A stretch of DNA of 64,000 nt. It comes from Macondimonas sp045864775. GTDB taxonomy: Bacteria > Pseudomonadota > Gammaproteobacteria > UBA5335. The position numbers and the translations under genes were made by a program. Below, one piece after another: positions 16,279-23,671 of this stretch. Location of the stretch: positions 930,001 through 994,000 of the forward strand of contig BTVR01000002.1 of the NCBI GenBank assembly GCA_045864775.1. The letters run 5' to 3'. Below the pieces are notes generated by a model that was given only the letters and a program-made list of their open reading frames with translations, searched no databases and had not been told where the DNA came from. Every line of letters begins with the position of its first letter. The stretch's first letter is position 1.

Positions 16279-17148
16279 ATGGTAAAGCGCCGCATTTCCG
16301 CAACGGACGCCTTCGACCTGCGCCAAGCGTTACACGTCGCGACGCTGGATGCCTTGATGGCGTCGAGACGCTGGATGCCGGGCGATCTGGTATTCCAAGG
16401 CGGCAGCAGCCTTCATCTGGCGCATGGCTCTCCCCGATTCAGCGAGGATCTGGATTTCCTCGTTGATTCCGCACTCAACATCGATCTGGTTGCTGCCACC
16501 GTTCGCGACCGGCTCCGTGGCACGCCATGGATTCCGGAGGATGCGGATCTCGTGGTCAGCAAGGCGAAGGATCGCCGAAATCCCCATAGTTTTGCCGTCT
16601 CGATCAGCGGGAAGGACATCATTGGCTCGGTTCGGGTCAACATCGAGTTCTGGAAAGCCGCCAGCGCAGCGATCTCACCCGTCCACGCCGTGATTGCCCC
16701 GATCAGGATTGCGCGAGGCCCCGGCGCAGGGATGCAGACTTTCGTGCCGACAGCCGATCTCCCTGAAATATTCGCGGACAAGGTGTTCGCCCTTGGTGCC
16801 CGCCCGTACCTCAAGCCTCGCGATGTATTCGATCTGCACTGGCTGCATGTTCAGGGTGGATTTCGCGAATGCTCGCCGGATGACATTCAGATCAGGCTGG
16901 ACACCTACCCTCTCGAAACGCCGGCAGACTGGATCGAGAAAGCCGTCTCCAGACTCACCACCTTGAGTCACGCCGAGGATGAGATCCTTGCCGATCTTCG
17001 GCGGTGGCTTCCTGCCTCATGGCCACTTGATTCGTCTGCGGTGGCCGACATGGCCCGGACGGCCGGCATGGCGCTTGAGCGTGGCATTGAGGTGATGCGC
17101 GGAATCGACGCCGGTATCGACGACGACGCCGAGGCAGGCCCGAGATGA
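16279..17148 (+). CDS. AbiEii-like nucleotidyltransferase toxin
   Basis: 289 residues of the nucleotidyl transferase AbiEii/AbiGii family (PF08843). FQGGSSLHLAHGSPRFSEDL holds the GG-S motif and the start of the metal site (SEDLDFLVD: D-x-D). KDRRNPHSFAV and PRDVFDLHWLH are further family blocks. AbiEii homologues block tRNA by adding nucleotides. ATG 16279 lies just after a palindrome, and the longer frame from 16162 overlaps the previous gene. It overlaps the next gene by 4 bases. Confidence 0.8.
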   Translation: MVKRRISATDAFDLRQALHVATLDALMASRRWMPGDLVFQGGSSLHLAHGSPRFSEDLDFLVDSALNIDLVAATVRDRLRGTPWIPEDADLVVSKAKDRRNPHSFAVSISGKDIIGSVRVNIEFWKAASAAISPVHAVIAPIRIARGPGAGMQTFVPTADLPEIFADKVFALGARPYLKPRDVFDLHWLHVQGGFRECSPDDIQIRLDTYPLETPADWIEKAVSRLTTLSHAEDEILADLRRWLPASWPLDSSAVADMARTAGMALERGIEVMRGIDAGIDDDAEAGPR

Positions 17149-17798
17149 CCCCGGTCGCCCCCCCTGCCCCGCCTCGCCGACAGGTGTCGGCGATCGAACG
17201 CCTCATGAGCCTGCCTGCGCTGTTTCGCGGAGCGGATCTGACGGTGCGGTTCCGGTGGACCTCCAAGACGGCCTCGCAATACCTCTACCTGTGGCGCCAG
17301 CGTGGGCTGGTGCAGCCCTTGGGCGGGCATAGCGATGTCCATGCAAACCTGCTGAAAGATCCGGTGCCGGATTGGGAGCGGGCGGTTCTGATGGCGATGC
17401 CGTCCGCCGTGGTCGTCGGCGTCGAGGCCCTGCGCTGCGTTGGCTGGACGACGCAGATCCAGCGCCGCCCCGCCATCGCCGTCAACCGCACGAGCCGGAT
17501 GTTCGAGGTCGAGCCATTCGTCGGGACTCCCCGGACGCCCGAATGGTTCGAGTCCGTCCGCCCCGGCATCCGGCGCGGCCCGCCCGACACCCTGCCGGTG
17601 CTGCGTCCCGCATGGGCGCTGGCCGACATGCTCAAAACCGAAGGCTGGGGCCGCTGCGGCCTATGGCCCGACGATGTGTATTGGGACGAGGCAGACGATC
17701 AGGACAGGGCCGACTGGCAACTCGCCGCCGCAGCCTTGGGTATCCCGACCACGTTTGAGAATGTCGATCTGGAAGCCGATGCGGGGCCACGGCGGTAG
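17145..17798 (+). CDS. Probable AbiEi-like antitoxin
   Basis: 217 residues. The N terminus looks like a winged helix (FRWTSKTASQYLYLWRQRGLVQPL), followed by a domain with AVVVGVEALRCVGWTTQ, similar to the AbiEi C-terminal domain. ATGA overlap with the AbiEii-like gene makes it the partner. In classical AbiE operons the antitoxin comes first; here the order is reversed. Assignment is by pattern and context. Confidence 0.6.
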   Translation: MTPVAPPAPPRRQVSAIERLMSLPALFRGADLTVRFRWTSKTASQYLYLWRQRGLVQPLGGHSDVHANLLKDPVPDWERAVLMAMPSAVVVGVEALRCVGWTTQIQRRPAIAVNRTSRMFEVEPFVGTPRTPEWFESVRPGIRRGPPDTLPVLRPAWALADMLKTEGWGRCGLWPDDVYWDEADDQDRADWQLAAAALGIPTTFENVDLEADAGPRR

Positions 17799-17825
17799 CC
17801 GGTCATCCGTGATCGACAAATTCGT

Positions 17826-17861
17826 TTGTCGTTCATGGACTGGGCGGTTCATGAACGACAA
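17826..17861. terminator. Large hairpin between convergent genes
   Basis: Two perfect 12-base arms, TTGTCGTTCATG and CATGAACGACAA, enclose a 12-base loop. It separates the AbiE-like operon (+) from the gene ending at 17868 (-). There is no clear T-run. It may be a bidirectional terminator or a protein-binding site. Confidence 0.5.
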
Positions 17862-17867
17862 TTTGGC

Positions 17868-18539
17868 TCAAGTCCCCGCAACCCGGTGCGTGACGAGCGG
17901 CGGCGCCCCTGCCGCCAGTCCATCGGCGATCCATTGCGCCTTGCCGTAGACGTAGCCCGGAAACTCCCGCTCCAGCGTCGTCTCGCGGGCGAGGATGCGG
18001 CGCACCAGATCGGCCAAGGCTCGCAGATCCGCCACGTTGCGGATCTCCATGGGCGCCACGATCTCCACGAGGCGGCACCAGTCGAGTTGCTCCACATCGA
18101 AAGAGGTCCGCACCGAGAACTCGGCTTCCCGGCTCAGGCGCGCTTCCTCGGCGCGGAGCGCGTCGATCCATTCCCGTAAGCCGGGACGGTCCACCATCCG
18201 GTAGCCGGAAATCTTCTTGCGGCTGCGACCGACCTGCTTGTACAGCTTCACGTCGCCGCCGAGCAGGTTCCCCTCGATCTTCTCGTAGAGATGCTCCACC
18301 CCTGCCCTCGCGGCTTCCTCGATCATGCTCTGGTAGACCGAACGCGGATGGCGCCACGCCACATTGATGCGCATCTTCCCTCGGATGAACTGCACGTCAT
18401 CCCACCACGACAGGCGTTCCGGGTCGCGGTCGTCGTAGACGTGCCGGACCAGAATGCCGCCCTCGAACTGGTCACGGCTCCGGTTGCGGTGGTACAGGCG
18501 CGCCGCGAGGCGGCGGCGCTCGAAGGATGGGGTTTTCAT
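17868..18539 (-). CDS. Hypothetical protein coupled to a PLD nuclease
   Basis: 223 residues, soluble, unrecognised. Its ATG at 18539 overlaps the stop of the upstream PLD-like nuclease gene (ATGA), so the two are translated together. It is rich in Arg/Glu pairs, with WWDDVQFIRGKMRINVAWRHPRSVY as a distinctive block. The frame is open to 18575, but the overlapping ATG is preferred. A role with the nuclease in processing or protecting plasmid/ICE DNA is only suggested by position. Confidence 0.6.
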   Translation of the reverse strand: MKTPSFERRRLAARLYHRNRSRDQFEGGILVRHVYDDRDPERLSWWDDVQFIRGKMRINVAWRHPRSVYQSMIEEAARAGVEHLYEKIEGNLLGGDVKLYKQVGRSRKKISGYRMVDRPGLREWIDALRAEEARLSREAEFSVRTSFDVEQLDWCRLVEIVAPMEIRNVADLRALADLVRRILARETTLEREFPGYVYGKAQWIADGLAAGAPPLVTHRVAGT

Positions 18540-19111
18540 CAATACCGCGCCTGATACGGCTCCGAGTGATCCCAATGCAGCCGCCAGTTATCCGTGTAGA
18601 TGGCGGCGAGCGTGGGACTGTTCCAGTTCACCAGTGCATTCTCGGCGTTGCGTTCTTCCGTCGCCTTCGAGTAGTTGTAGCTTCCAGTTTCGACATGCTG
18701 GCCGTCCACGACGATGAACTTGTTGTGCATGATGGCGTGCATCGCGTCCACGCGCACCGGGATGCCCATGTTGGCCAGAAAGGTGGCGGACGTGTACCGC
18801 TCGGTTTTCTGGCTCTTGTCCACGACCACCTGCACATCGACGCCGCGCTTGTGCGCCGCGACGAGGGCTTCGGCAATCGGTTTCGAGGTGAACGAGTAGG
18901 CCGCCAGCCGGATCGACTGCCGCGCCGCGTCGATGACCTTCACCACCAGTTCCGTCGCCCCTGCGTTCGGCGAGAAAGCGACTTCCTGCGTGCCCTGCGC
19001 CGCGAGGCTGTAGGACGCCGCCTCCGGTCCCGCATGGCAGGGTGGGACGAGCAGGGCGATCATCATGGCGGGGATGATCACGCGGTATGACGGAAGGATC
19101 CTGGTCTTCAT
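18539..19111 (-). CDS. Secreted phospholipase-D-family nuclease
   Basis: 190 residues with a signal peptide (basic start, hydrophobic segment about residues 10-24, cleavage after CHA). A single HKD motif follows: H129-N-K131 with D136, then GSYNY. This resembles the periplasmic Nuc endonuclease of conjugative plasmid pKM101. One motif per chain means it acts as a dimer. It probably degrades DNA in the periplasm and fits a plasmid/ICE-derived region. Confidence 0.82.
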   Translation of the reverse strand: MKTRILPSYRVIIPAMMIALLVPPCHAGPEAASYSLAAQGTQEVAFSPNAGATELVVKVIDAARQSIRLAAYSFTSKPIAEALVAAHKRGVDVQVVVDKSQKTERYTSATFLANMGIPVRVDAMHAIMHNKFIVVDGQHVETGSYNYSKATEERNAENALVNWNSPTLAAIYTDNWRLHWDHSEPYQARY

Positions 19112-19198
19112 GGTTTGTCTTCGCCTTTTTGGAATGGACATCATCCGGTTGGCCGTCAGGCACCTGTCAGGCAGCGCTGCTGCATCCTCGATCTTCTT

Positions 19199-19864
19199 TC
19201 AGCCCGACTCTGCCAGGGGCGCGATCAGTCCGGGGCCACCATTGACGGGCTTGTTGACGGCCAGGCCCACGGGATAGGCCTCCAGCAGCTCGGCGGGGAG
19301 CGGCTGCAGCAGTTGTTGCAGCAGCAGCGGGTTGTCGCTCGCCAGCCAGGCCGCATGGTCGGCCGGCTCAAGGATGACCGGCATGCGGTCGTGGATGGGC
19401 GCCACCACCGCATTGGGCGGGCCGGTGATGATGGCGCAGCTCTCGATGGTCTCGCTGCCCTGCCAGCGCGCCCACAGCCCCGCGAAGGCCAGGGGCTCGC
19501 CATCCCGGCGGTGGATGTACCAGGGCTGCCTGCGCCCGTCCTCCTGCCGCCATTCATAGAATCCATCCGCGGGGATCAGACAGCGCTGATGGCGGAACGG
19601 CTGGCGAAAGGCCGGCTTGTCGGCGATGCCCTCGGCTCTTGCATTGATCATGCGGTAGCCGATCGATTTCTCCTTGGCCCAGGCCGGGATCAGCCCCCAG
19701 CGCAGCAGCGCCGCCTCCCGGTGCGCATCCCGCTGGCGCACCGCCAGCACCGGTTGGCCCGGCGCCGTGTTGTAGTTTGGCACGAGATCCGGGCCGTCCC
19801 ACTGCACCCCCAGCGGATGCAGCAACCGGTCGACCGAGCTGAAACGCGCATAGCGGCCACACAT
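19199..19864 (-). CDS. SRAP-domain abasic-site protein (YedK/HMCES family)
   Basis: 221 residues that begin MCGRYARF: Cys2 becomes the N-terminal residue that crosslinks to abasic sites in single-stranded DNA. NYNTAPGQ, RMINARAE, the active-site Glu in PADGFYEW and the His in IHDRMP are all present. It lies 7 bases after umuC on the same strand, completing a umuD-umuC-SRAP operon. This links lesion bypass with protection of abasic sites. Confidence 0.92.
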   Translation of the reverse strand: MCGRYARFSSVDRLLHPLGVQWDGPDLVPNYNTAPGQPVLAVRQRDAHREAALLRWGLIPAWAKEKSIGYRMINARAEGIADKPAFRQPFRHQRCLIPADGFYEWRQEDGRRQPWYIHRRDGEPLAFAGLWARWQGSETIESCAIITGPPNAVVAPIHDRMPVILEPADHAAWLASDNPLLLQQLLQPLPAELLEAYPVGLAVNKPVNGGPGLIAPLAESG

Positions 19865-19871
19865 GGCAAGG

Positions 19872-21149
19872 CTAGCGCGCGCAGGCCTGCGGCAGCTCGC
19901 CGAGGCGCGTGGTGTAGGCCGGGCTCAGCCGGCCCCGGTTCATGGCCCAGGCGGGATCGTGGCCTGCGCCGGCGAGCCGCAGGGTGCCGGCGCCCATGCG
20001 GCGGTTGATGGCGTCCAGGGTCTGCATCAGCGGCGCCGAGCGCGCATCGGGCGCGGTGAGCAGATCCCCCGTCCAGCCGCTGTCCCGTGGCTGGATGGCC
20101 TGCAGCTCCACGCCGGCCTTCACATAGGCCCAGCCGGGCCGGTAGATCCGTTCCAGGCCCTGCAGGGCGGCCCGGGCCAGGGTGCGGCTGTCGTCGCTGG
20201 GCGCCGCCAGCGGCACCTTGAGGGACGGCCCGTAGAACGGACTGCGGAAGCGGCTGGTCTGGATGAACACCTCGATGGCCTGGGCGGCGCCCTGCTGCCG
20301 GCGCAGTTTTTCCCCAGCCCTGCTGGCATAGGTGACGATGGCCTGACGCAGCTCGTCGATGGTTGTGACCGGCTGCCCGAAGGAGCGGCTGCAGATGATG
20401 TTCTGCTTCGGCGCCGCCGTGGGCTCCAGCGGCAGGCAGGAGATGCCCCGCAGCTCCAGCACCGTGCGCTCCAGCACCACCGAATGACGCCGCCGCGCCA
20501 GGGCCGGATCCAGGGCGCGCAAGTCCCGCACCGTGGTGATGCCCTGCGCCTGCAGATGGCCGGCCAGGCGCGCGCCGATGCCCCACACCTCGTCCACCGC
20601 GATGCTCTCCATCAGGGCCTCCATCCCGCCGCAGGCCTGCGCGGTGAGATCGCACACCCCGGCCCAGGCGGGGCGCTTCTTGGCGATGTGATTGGCCAGC
20701 TTGGCCAGGGTCTTGGTGGGGCCGATGCCGACACAGGTCGGGATGCCGATCCACTGCCGCACCTGGGCACGGATGCGCTGCCCCAGGGCGGTCAGATCCT
20801 CCGGCAGGGCGCCGACATCCAGAAAGGCCTCATCGATCGAGTAGACCTCGATCGCCGGCGCAAACCCGCCCAGGATCGCCATCATGCGCTGGCTCATGTC
20901 GGCGTAGAGGGTGTAATTGGACGAGAGGGCCACGATGCCGTGGGCACGGGCCAGCTCGCGGCATTGGTACCAGGGCTGTCCCATGCCGATCCCTAAGGCC
21001 TTCGCCTCGTTGGAGCGCGCCACGGCGCAGCCGTCGTTGTTGGACAGCACCACCACCGGCAGGCCTTCGAGGCCCGGGTTGAACGCCCGTTCGCACGAGA
21101 CGTAGAAGTTGTTGCCGTCGACCAGGGCAAAGGCAGCGGGCCGAATCAC
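19872..21149 (-). CDS. umuC: Y-family DNA polymerase V catalytic subunit
   Basis: 425 residues. FALVDGNNFYVSCERAF near the N terminus and YSIDEAFLDV carry the catalytic acidic residues of the Y family; GIGPTKTLAKLANHIAK is the helix-hairpin region. It performs error-prone bypass with UmuD'. The start is GTG 21149, overlapping the umuD stop by 4 bases; the longer frame to 21269 lies inside umuD. Confidence 0.93.
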   Translation of the reverse strand: MIRPAAFALVDGNNFYVSCERAFNPGLEGLPVVVLSNNDGCAVARSNEAKALGIGMGQPWYQCRELARAHGIVALSSNYTLYADMSQRMMAILGGFAPAIEVYSIDEAFLDVGALPEDLTALGQRIRAQVRQWIGIPTCVGIGPTKTLAKLANHIAKKRPAWAGVCDLTAQACGGMEALMESIAVDEVWGIGARLAGHLQAQGITTVRDLRALDPALARRRHSVVLERTVLELRGISCLPLEPTAAPKQNIICSRSFGQPVTTIDELRQAIVTYASRAGEKLRRQQGAAQAIEVFIQTSRFRSPFYGPSLKVPLAAPSDDSRTLARAALQGLERIYRPGWAYVKAGVELQAIQPRDSGWTGDLLTAPDARSAPLMQTLDAINRRMGAGTLRLAGAGHDPAWAMNRGRLSPAYTTRLGELPQACAR

Positions 21150-21712
21150 AGCGCGTGGATCACGCTGGTGACCACGCCCCAGATCACCAGCTCCTGATCC
21201 GGGCCGACCTCGAGGGGCGCATAGGCGGGGTTCTCGGCCAGCAGCCGGAGACAGCCGTCCCGGCGCCACAGGCGCTTGACGGTCAGTTCGCCCTCGAGGA
21301 CGGCAATGACGACCCGGTCATGGGCCGGCTCCAGGGAGCGGTCCACCACCAGCAGGTCGCCGTCGTGGATCCCGGCCCCGATCATCGAATCCCCGCGCAC
21401 GCGCAGCAGGAAGGTCGCCGCCTTGTGGCGGATCAGGTGGGCATTGAGATCGATGCTGTCCTGGACATAGTCATCCGCCGGCGAGGGAAAGCCGGCGCGG
21501 ATGGTGTGGCCGAACAGCGGCAGGGGCACGGCCGGGGGCGCCTCGGCCGGCCGCAGCAGCGCCGGCGCGTGCATGAGAAAGTCGCTGACCGCCGCGACGC
21601 GGCTGGCCGGGATGCGCATCACGCGCGTGGGCTCGCCCCATTTGCAGCCGTCGCCCTTGCGCCGGCCGGCGCCGGGCCGCGCGCCGCCATGGCCTGATGC
21701 TCCCCCCGACAT
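21146..21712 (-). CDS. umuD: UmuD-like S24 peptidase with an N-terminal extension
   Basis: 188 residues. The C-terminal LexA/UmuD domain has a probable self-cleavage bond A73-G74 (IRAGFPSP), Ser109 (GDSM) and Lys146 (LTVKRL). UmuD is normally about 139 residues; here about 50 extra residues precede the domain and include GARPGAGRRKGDG and WGEPTRVMRIPASRV, resembling a short DNA-binding ribbon seen in some plasmid-borne versions. ATG 21712 follows AGGAAG. An upstream TGAAT-N11-ATTCA repeat (21729-21749) may be a LexA-type operator, with low certainty. Confidence 0.88.
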   Translation of the reverse strand: MSGGASGHGGARPGAGRRKGDGCKWGEPTRVMRIPASRVAAVSDFLMHAPALLRPAEAPPAVPLPLFGHTIRAGFPSPADDYVQDSIDLNAHLIRHKAATFLLRVRGDSMIGAGIHDGDLLVVDRSLEPAHDRVVIAVLEGELTVKRLWRRDGCLRLLAENPAYAPLEVGPDQELVIWGVVTSVIHAL

Positions 21713-21820
21713 GCGGTCATCCCCTTCCTGAATCGCGTAACGTAATTCAAGCAGGGTGGGGGGATGGAAACAAGAGGGCTCGGTACCTGACAGGTGGATC
21801 TGGCAGAGTGTCACGAAAAC

Positions 21821-21842
21821 GGTCGCTTGACGGACAACAGGG
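21821..21842 (+). repeat. Distant copy of the resolvase-associated site
   Basis: GGTCGCTTGACGGACAACAG matches GATCGTTTGACGGACA at 36361-36376 in 14 of 16 bases. It also matches the reverse strand of 36268-36283 (TTGACGGACAAAAGGG) in 15 of 16. The other sites surround the start of the serine-recombinase gene; this one lies 14.5 kb away, on the far side of the BREX operon. Confidence 0.5.
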
Positions 21843-21928
21843 ATAGGGGTGATTCGGCCTGGTAGGGGTGGCGATCGCGTGATCGTCAATGAGGGTCGGC
21901 AAGGGCTGCGGGGTATTCTGGGAAAACT

Positions 21929-22007
21929 GATGTACGAATTTTGGTCGCGCGACATTTGGTAAAATCCAAAAAGAACACTACTGAGGATTACCTTGAATGC
22001 GAAAGAT
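21929..22007 (+). promoter_or_regulatory. Duplicated leader, copy A, with extended -10
   Basis: About 79 bases that align with 22808-22886 (shared blocks CGAATTTTGGTC, TAAAATC, AGAACACT, TGAGGA, ATGCG). Both copies have an extended -10 (TGG-TAAAAT here, TGA-TAAAAT there), and both end in an ATG of a frame beginning Met-Arg-Lys-Ile. Here it drives the small genes at 21997 and 22206. Confidence 0.5.
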
Positions 22008-22203
22008 ATCAATTAACTATGTCGCTATGACGCTTGCGTCGTGCCGTTTGCATGTTGACGCAATTGATGTGTTCATCGCGGGCGGCGGTGCGGAGATTCT
22101 GGCAGGCAGAATCCGCAAGGATGTACCTCATGAGAAATTTTCAGAAGAACCTTTATGGGCAGTTGTCGGCGGACTGTCGGTGTACGCAGAGGAGGCGTTT
22201 TAA
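21997..22203 (+). CDS. Small unrecognised protein, first gene of a pair
   Basis: 68 residues beginning MRKISINYVAMTLASCRL, ending 2 bases before the next start codon. GAGG lies upstream of the ATG. I do not recognise it. The Met-Arg-Lys-Ile start recurs at 22876 behind the second leader copy, where the frame stops after 20 codons. It may be a leader peptide or a true small protein. Confidence 0.4.
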   Translation: MRKISINYVAMTLASCRLHVDAIDVFIAGGGAEILAGRIRKDVPHEKFSEEPLWAVVGGLSVYAEEAF

Positions 22204-22205
22204 CG

Positions 22206-22631
22206 ATGGCGCGATACGCTATAACCTTGGTGAACGGGATCGAGAAACACAAGATGATAGATCAGTTTATTCGCAAGAATTGCGCGATTGACGGGCGCGG
22301 GGTCCGCATTCAGCCGTTGATCGAGGAAATCTTCTACGCCTGCGCGAAAAGCGGATTGACGGCGGAGGAAATTGCCCGATTGATCGCCAAGGCTGGCGAG
22401 GAATCGGCGCATACAAGGACCGTCGCGCTGGATGATTCGCGCGTCTCGAATCATGCCGCAAGTGGCGCTGGATCGGCGGATGTTGCGCAATCCGTTTCGC
22501 CAGATCCGGCGCAGGATGAGCCAGTTACGGTTGCGCCAGGCGCGCTGGCGGATGACGAGATCGGCGATGGGGATGCGCGAAGCCGTGGGATGCAAACGCT
22601 GATGCATGGCTTGAATCTTGGGATAAAATAG
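22206..22631 (+). CDS. Unrecognised protein, paralogue of 8698-8922
   Basis: 141 residues. ATG 22206 has AGAGGAGG about 10 bases upstream; the longer frame from 22155 lacks this. The first ~55 residues (KHKMIDQFI...DGRGVRIQPLIEEIFY) are the domain shared with the gene at 8698. The C-terminal half is low-complexity, Ala/Asp-rich, and unique. It converges on the last BREX gene (brxA ends at 22949). It has no membrane segment. Its role is unknown; proximity to BREX makes an accessory or anti-toxin-like role possible. Confidence 0.65.
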   Translation: MARYAITLVNGIEKHKMIDQFIRKNCAIDGRGVRIQPLIEEIFYACAKSGLTAEEIARLIAKAGEESAHTRTVALDDSRVSNHAASGAGSADVAQSVSPDPAQDEPVTVAPGALADDEIGDGDARSRGMQTLMHGLNLGIK

Positions 22632-22948
22632 TCGAAACGAGTGCAACATAACAGCACGAATTAACAGATTCCGCGACGCTCTCCAGACAACCTAACAACA
22701 GAAAACGGCTGTAAGACATTGATCTTTCGTTGATGGCGGACAGACAACAAAATCTGTCATTCGGCTTGTCTGGACGGGCGCTCGGGTGCAGACCCAAAAG
22801 GAGTCTCGATGTGCGAATTTTGGTCACGCCCGGTTTGATAAAATCAGACCAGAACACTTTTGAGGACCGTCTGAAAATGCGCAAAATTCGGATCAAAACA
22901 GTCGCAGCAATACTCAGCGTGACGCTGCCTGTCTCGTGACGACACTGT
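22632..22948. other. Intergenic stretch with duplicated leader copy B
   Basis: It contains the second leader copy (22808-22886) and a 20-codon frame 22876-22938 that begins Met-Arg-Lys-Ile-Arg and ends 10 bases before the brxA stop. No complete gene is seen. The frame is probably a truncated relative of 21997-22203. Confidence 0.5.
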
Positions 22949-23671
22949 CTAAAAGTTAATGGGCAAAGCGACGGACTGGTTACTCGGTCCTTCCGACCGA
23001 AGGGTCAGGTTCTCGCTGTTCGACACCACGTAGGCCAGGGGCCGCGTCAAGTTGAACGGGAACAGCACGGGCAGCGACTGCAGACTGGGCACTGAAACGG
23101 GCTTGCCGGCGTATCGGACAGCAGCTTCGATCAGCCAAGCAGTGAGCGCATCGTTGTCGATGCTCATCTGGGGCAGGCGAATGACCCGCTTGCCTTTCTC
23201 GACGCGCTCCACTGCGCCCCAACTCGCCTGGCTCTGGATGACCATGTTGGTCATGCGCCGGGTACCTTCGCGTTCCCCGTAGGTTTCACTCATGCGGCGA
23301 TGCACTTCAGCGGCTGCGCAGTCGCCTTGGATGGCGGACAGGCGGCCCACCAGTTCGGCCACCTTGCCGAAGAACGGATAGGTCGCCACAGCCATGCCCC
23401 AGCACAGCGCCGCGACGGGGATGTCCGGCTGCGTCTTGTGGATGGCCACACCACGATCCGCGTAGTCGACCAGCTCGGCGCGGGGCTCCAGCCACAGCCG
23501 GTTCAGAACGGTGCGTGTTTTCTTCTTGGCTTCCGCGCCAAGTCCGACTGCATCGAGCAGTGCATTCAGATCATCTAGTCCAGCCGCGCCAGCACGAACA
23601 TTCAGTGCCGCAACCGCCCAATCAAGCTTAATGAACCGATCAAAGCCTATCTTTGGGGCTGATGAATTCAT
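22949..23671 (-). CDS. brxA: BREX protein BrxA (DUF1819-like)
   Basis: 240 residues, last gene of the BREX operon. Type 3 operons end with brxA, a small basic DNA-binding protein of about 200-240 residues. The N terminus (FDRFIKLDWAVAAL) and the block AALCWGMAVATYPFFGKVAELVGRL look like this family. It overlaps pglZ by 4 bases (ATGA). The family call rests on position and size plus general resemblance. Confidence 0.72.
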   Translation of the reverse strand: MNSSAPKIGFDRFIKLDWAVAALNVRAGAAGLDDLNALLDAVGLGAEAKKKTRTVLNRLWLEPRAELVDYADRGVAIHKTQPDIPVAALCWGMAVATYPFFGKVAELVGRLSAIQGDCAAAEVHRRMSETYGEREGTRRMTNMVIQSQASWGAVERVEKGKRVIRLPQMSIDNDALTAWLIEAAVRYAGKPVSVPSLQSLPVLFPFNLTRPLAYVVSNSENLTLRSEGPSNQSVALPINF

